Source of the DNA: an uncultured Chloroflexota bacterium
Lineage (GTDB): Bacteria; Chloroflexota; Anaerolineae; Aggregatilineales; Phototrophicaceae
Direction of reading: 5' to 3'
Assembly: GCA_937942935.1 (NCBI GenBank)
Contig: CALDGT010000086.1
Coordinates: forward strand, 1-6,679
DNA: 6,679 nucleotides
A program made the position numbers and the translations under genes. Positions within the stretch are counted from its first letter, which is position 1, and each line of letters begins with the position of its first letter. This document shows positions 5,178-6,679 of this stretch, piece by piece. The notes beneath the pieces are model-generated. The model was not told the origin of the DNA, did not search any database, and saw only the letters and a program-made list of their open reading frames with translations.

Positions 5178-6679
5178 GTGACCATCGAAACCCTATTTAG
5201 CAACCCACCGACCAAGCAATATAAAGGCGTGATTACCTCATCACAATACTTAACCATGCGCGATGGGGTGACTATTGCCATAGATGTATTGTTGCCAAAA
5301 GGCTTGCCAAGCGAGGCAAAAATCCCCACTATCATGATGATGGCGCGATATTGGCGTAGCATGGAACTGAGAATGCCATCCCCACCCAACAAAGCGCCGA
5401 TTGGTCCAAGAGAAAATGTGCCAGATTGGTTGCTTGAGCGTGGCTTTGCACTGGTCATTGGTGATATTCGGGGTGCAGGGGCTTCGCATGGGGTGAATCG
5501 TCATCCATTCGCACCCGAAGAAATTGATGACTTTGGCGAGATTGCGACATGGATAAAAAATCAGTCGTGGAGCAATGGTAATATTGGTGCGTTTGGCATC
5601 TCTTATGAAGGTTCAACCGCGTTATATTTAGCCTCTACAGGTGTAAATGGGGTCAAAGCCGTTGTGCCACAAGAAATTGAATTTGATGTTTATACCGATG
5701 TAGCATTCCCCGGTGGTGTGCCAAATGATAGTTTTATTCGGGTGTGGAGTGCCAGCAATCAACGACTGGATAATCATAAAACATCCGATTTATTCCCCCC
5801 ATTGGCGCGGTTGATGGTGAAAAGTGTGCGTCCCGTAGATAGTGATAAAAAATCACGCGAGATGCTCAAAAAAGCACTGGCAGACCATCAACAAAATACC
5901 GATGTCTATCGTGCGATGTCGCAAGTGACTTATAAAGATGACTTATTCGGGAATACAGGCGCTACCCTACCCGATTTTAGTATTTTCCGTGTGAAAAAGG
6001 CAATTGAAGCGGGCGGGAGCGCCATCTTTTCGTGGGGGAGTTGGGTGGATGGCGCGAGCGCAGAATCGGCACTCCGCAATTTTAATACATTCAGCAATCC
6101 ACAAATTGCCGTCATTGGCGCATGGAAGCACGAAATGAGTGCCGATGGCAACCCGTTCAATCTGCCAAAAGGAAAACCGAATCCCGCGCTTCATCAGCAA
6201 TGGGAGGCATTAGGACAATTTTTTGCCCAAACACTGATAGATAACCATCCGCCACAAGGCAAAATCTTGTATTATTACACGATGGGCGCAGATACATGGT
6301 CAAAAGCCGATACCTTCCCGCTACCCAATACCACCATGCAGGCATGGTATTTTCATTCAGGAAATAGGTTATCCACCCAAAAGCCAACCGAAAAAGAGGC
6401 TTCAGACCGCTATACGGTGAATTTTGAGACGACATCGGGCAAAACCAATCGCTGGATGACCCAATTTGCGCGACCAGTGGTGTATGAAAATCGGGCAACT
6501 GAAGATAAAAAATGCCTCACCTACACCTCTGCGCCCGTAGACCACGATACCCAAATCACAGGCTATCCAGTCGTGACATTGCATGTCGCTTCATCCGAAG
6601 CCGATGGCGCGTTTTTTGTGTATTTAGAAGATGTGGATGAAACAGGCGAAAAAAAGATTGAGGTTGCAATATCACCCAA
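5178..6679 (+). CDS. CocE/NonD-type serine hydrolase (S15 X-Pro dipeptidyl-peptidase superfamily), partial
   Basis: Five hundred residues are visible from the GTG start, and the frame is open to the right edge. It begins with the family's strand YLTMRDGVTIAIDVLLP (24-40). DIRGAGASHG (96-105) is the oxyanion-side motif, and GAFGISYEGS (137-146) is the nucleophile elbow with Ser142. SWVDGAS (288-294) provides Asp291 and GAWKHEM (314-320) provides His318, giving a complete Ser-Asp-His triad. A helical cap lies at about 170-275. From about 345 the β-rich C-terminal domain of the family starts and is cut off. Relatives cleave esters, amides or N-acylated and proline-containing peptides, and the substrate here cannot be named. 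No signal peptide is seen, so it should be cytoplasmic. It follows the PadR gene by 21 bases and is probably co-transcribed, which suggests that the regulator senses a substrate or product of this enzyme. Usual length is roughly 550-650 residues. Confidence 0.92.
   Translation, partial: MTIETLFSNPPTKQYKGVITSSQYLTMRDGVTIAIDVLLPKGLPSEAKIPTIMMMARYWRSMELRMPSPPNKAPIGPRENVPDWLLERGFALVIGDIRGAGASHGVNRHPFAPEEIDDFGEIATWIKNQSWSNGNIGAFGISYEGSTALYLASTGVNGVKAVVPQEIEFDVYTDVAFPGGVPNDSFIRVWSASNQRLDNHKTSDLFPPLARLMVKSVRPVDSDKKSREMLKKALADHQQNTDVYRAMSQVTYKDDLFGNTGATLPDFSIFRVKKAIEAGGSAIFSWGSWVDGASAESALRNFNTFSNPQIAVIGAWKHEMSADGNPFNLPKGKPNPALHQQWEALGQFFAQTLIDNHPPQGKILYYYTMGADTWSKADTFPLPNTTMQAWYFHSGNRLSTQKPTEKEASDRYTVNFETTSGKTNRWMTQFARPVVYENRATEDKKCLTYTSAPVDHDTQITGYPVVTLHVASSEADGAFFVYLEDVDETGEKKIEVAISP

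Noticed and set aside
1..6679. Mobile element ends, CRISPR repeats, tRNA or rRNA genes
   Set aside because: Read on both strands; no transposase or integrase frame, spaced repeats, or cloverleaf-type sequence was found.

Overview
The window reads as a piece of a bacterial chromosome, most likely from Chloroflexota (Anaerolineae-like). That is an inference. It rests on the pairing of TIR domains with a single membrane span, a Thr/Pro-rich 'TPTPT' linker and an SH3-like extracellular tail, a style common in that phylum, and on moderate, slightly AT-leaning base composition. There are six protein genes, two of them cut by the window edges. I see no tRNA, rRNA, CRISPR array or insertion sequence.

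The left two thirds (1-4408) is one minus-strand gene run, read from right to left. It holds a two-span membrane protein with a long coiled coil (3593-4408), a TIR / membrane span / Pro-Thr linker / SH3-like protein (2312-3580), a shorter TIR protein with one C-terminal membrane span (1594-2238), and the first 528 residues of a 12-span transporter-like protein resembling the nucleotide-transporter (NTT/TLC, ATP:ADP antiporter-like) branch of the major facilitator superfamily (start 1586, running off the left edge). Gaps are 12, 73 and 7 bases. The 73-base gap holds a two-part inverted repeat and a possible internal promoter.

A 196-base divergent intergenic region (4409-4604) separates this operon from a plus-strand pair. 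It holds a good -10 for the plus strand and three short dyads that could be operators. The plus-strand pair is a PadR-family repressor (4605-5156) and a CocE/NonD-type serine hydrolase of the S15 superfamily (5178 to beyond the right edge), 21 bases apart and probably co-transcribed.

The most interesting content is the minus-strand operon. All four products are predicted membrane proteins. Two carry TIR domains that keep the glutamate expected of NAD-cleaving TIRs, and the last resembles nucleotide carriers. None of the usual TIR defence partners (ThsA, CD-NTase, SAVED, STING, short Argonaute) is in view, so this could be an undescribed membrane-bound TIR signalling or defence module. The PadR protein could control both directions, but the sequence does not prove this.
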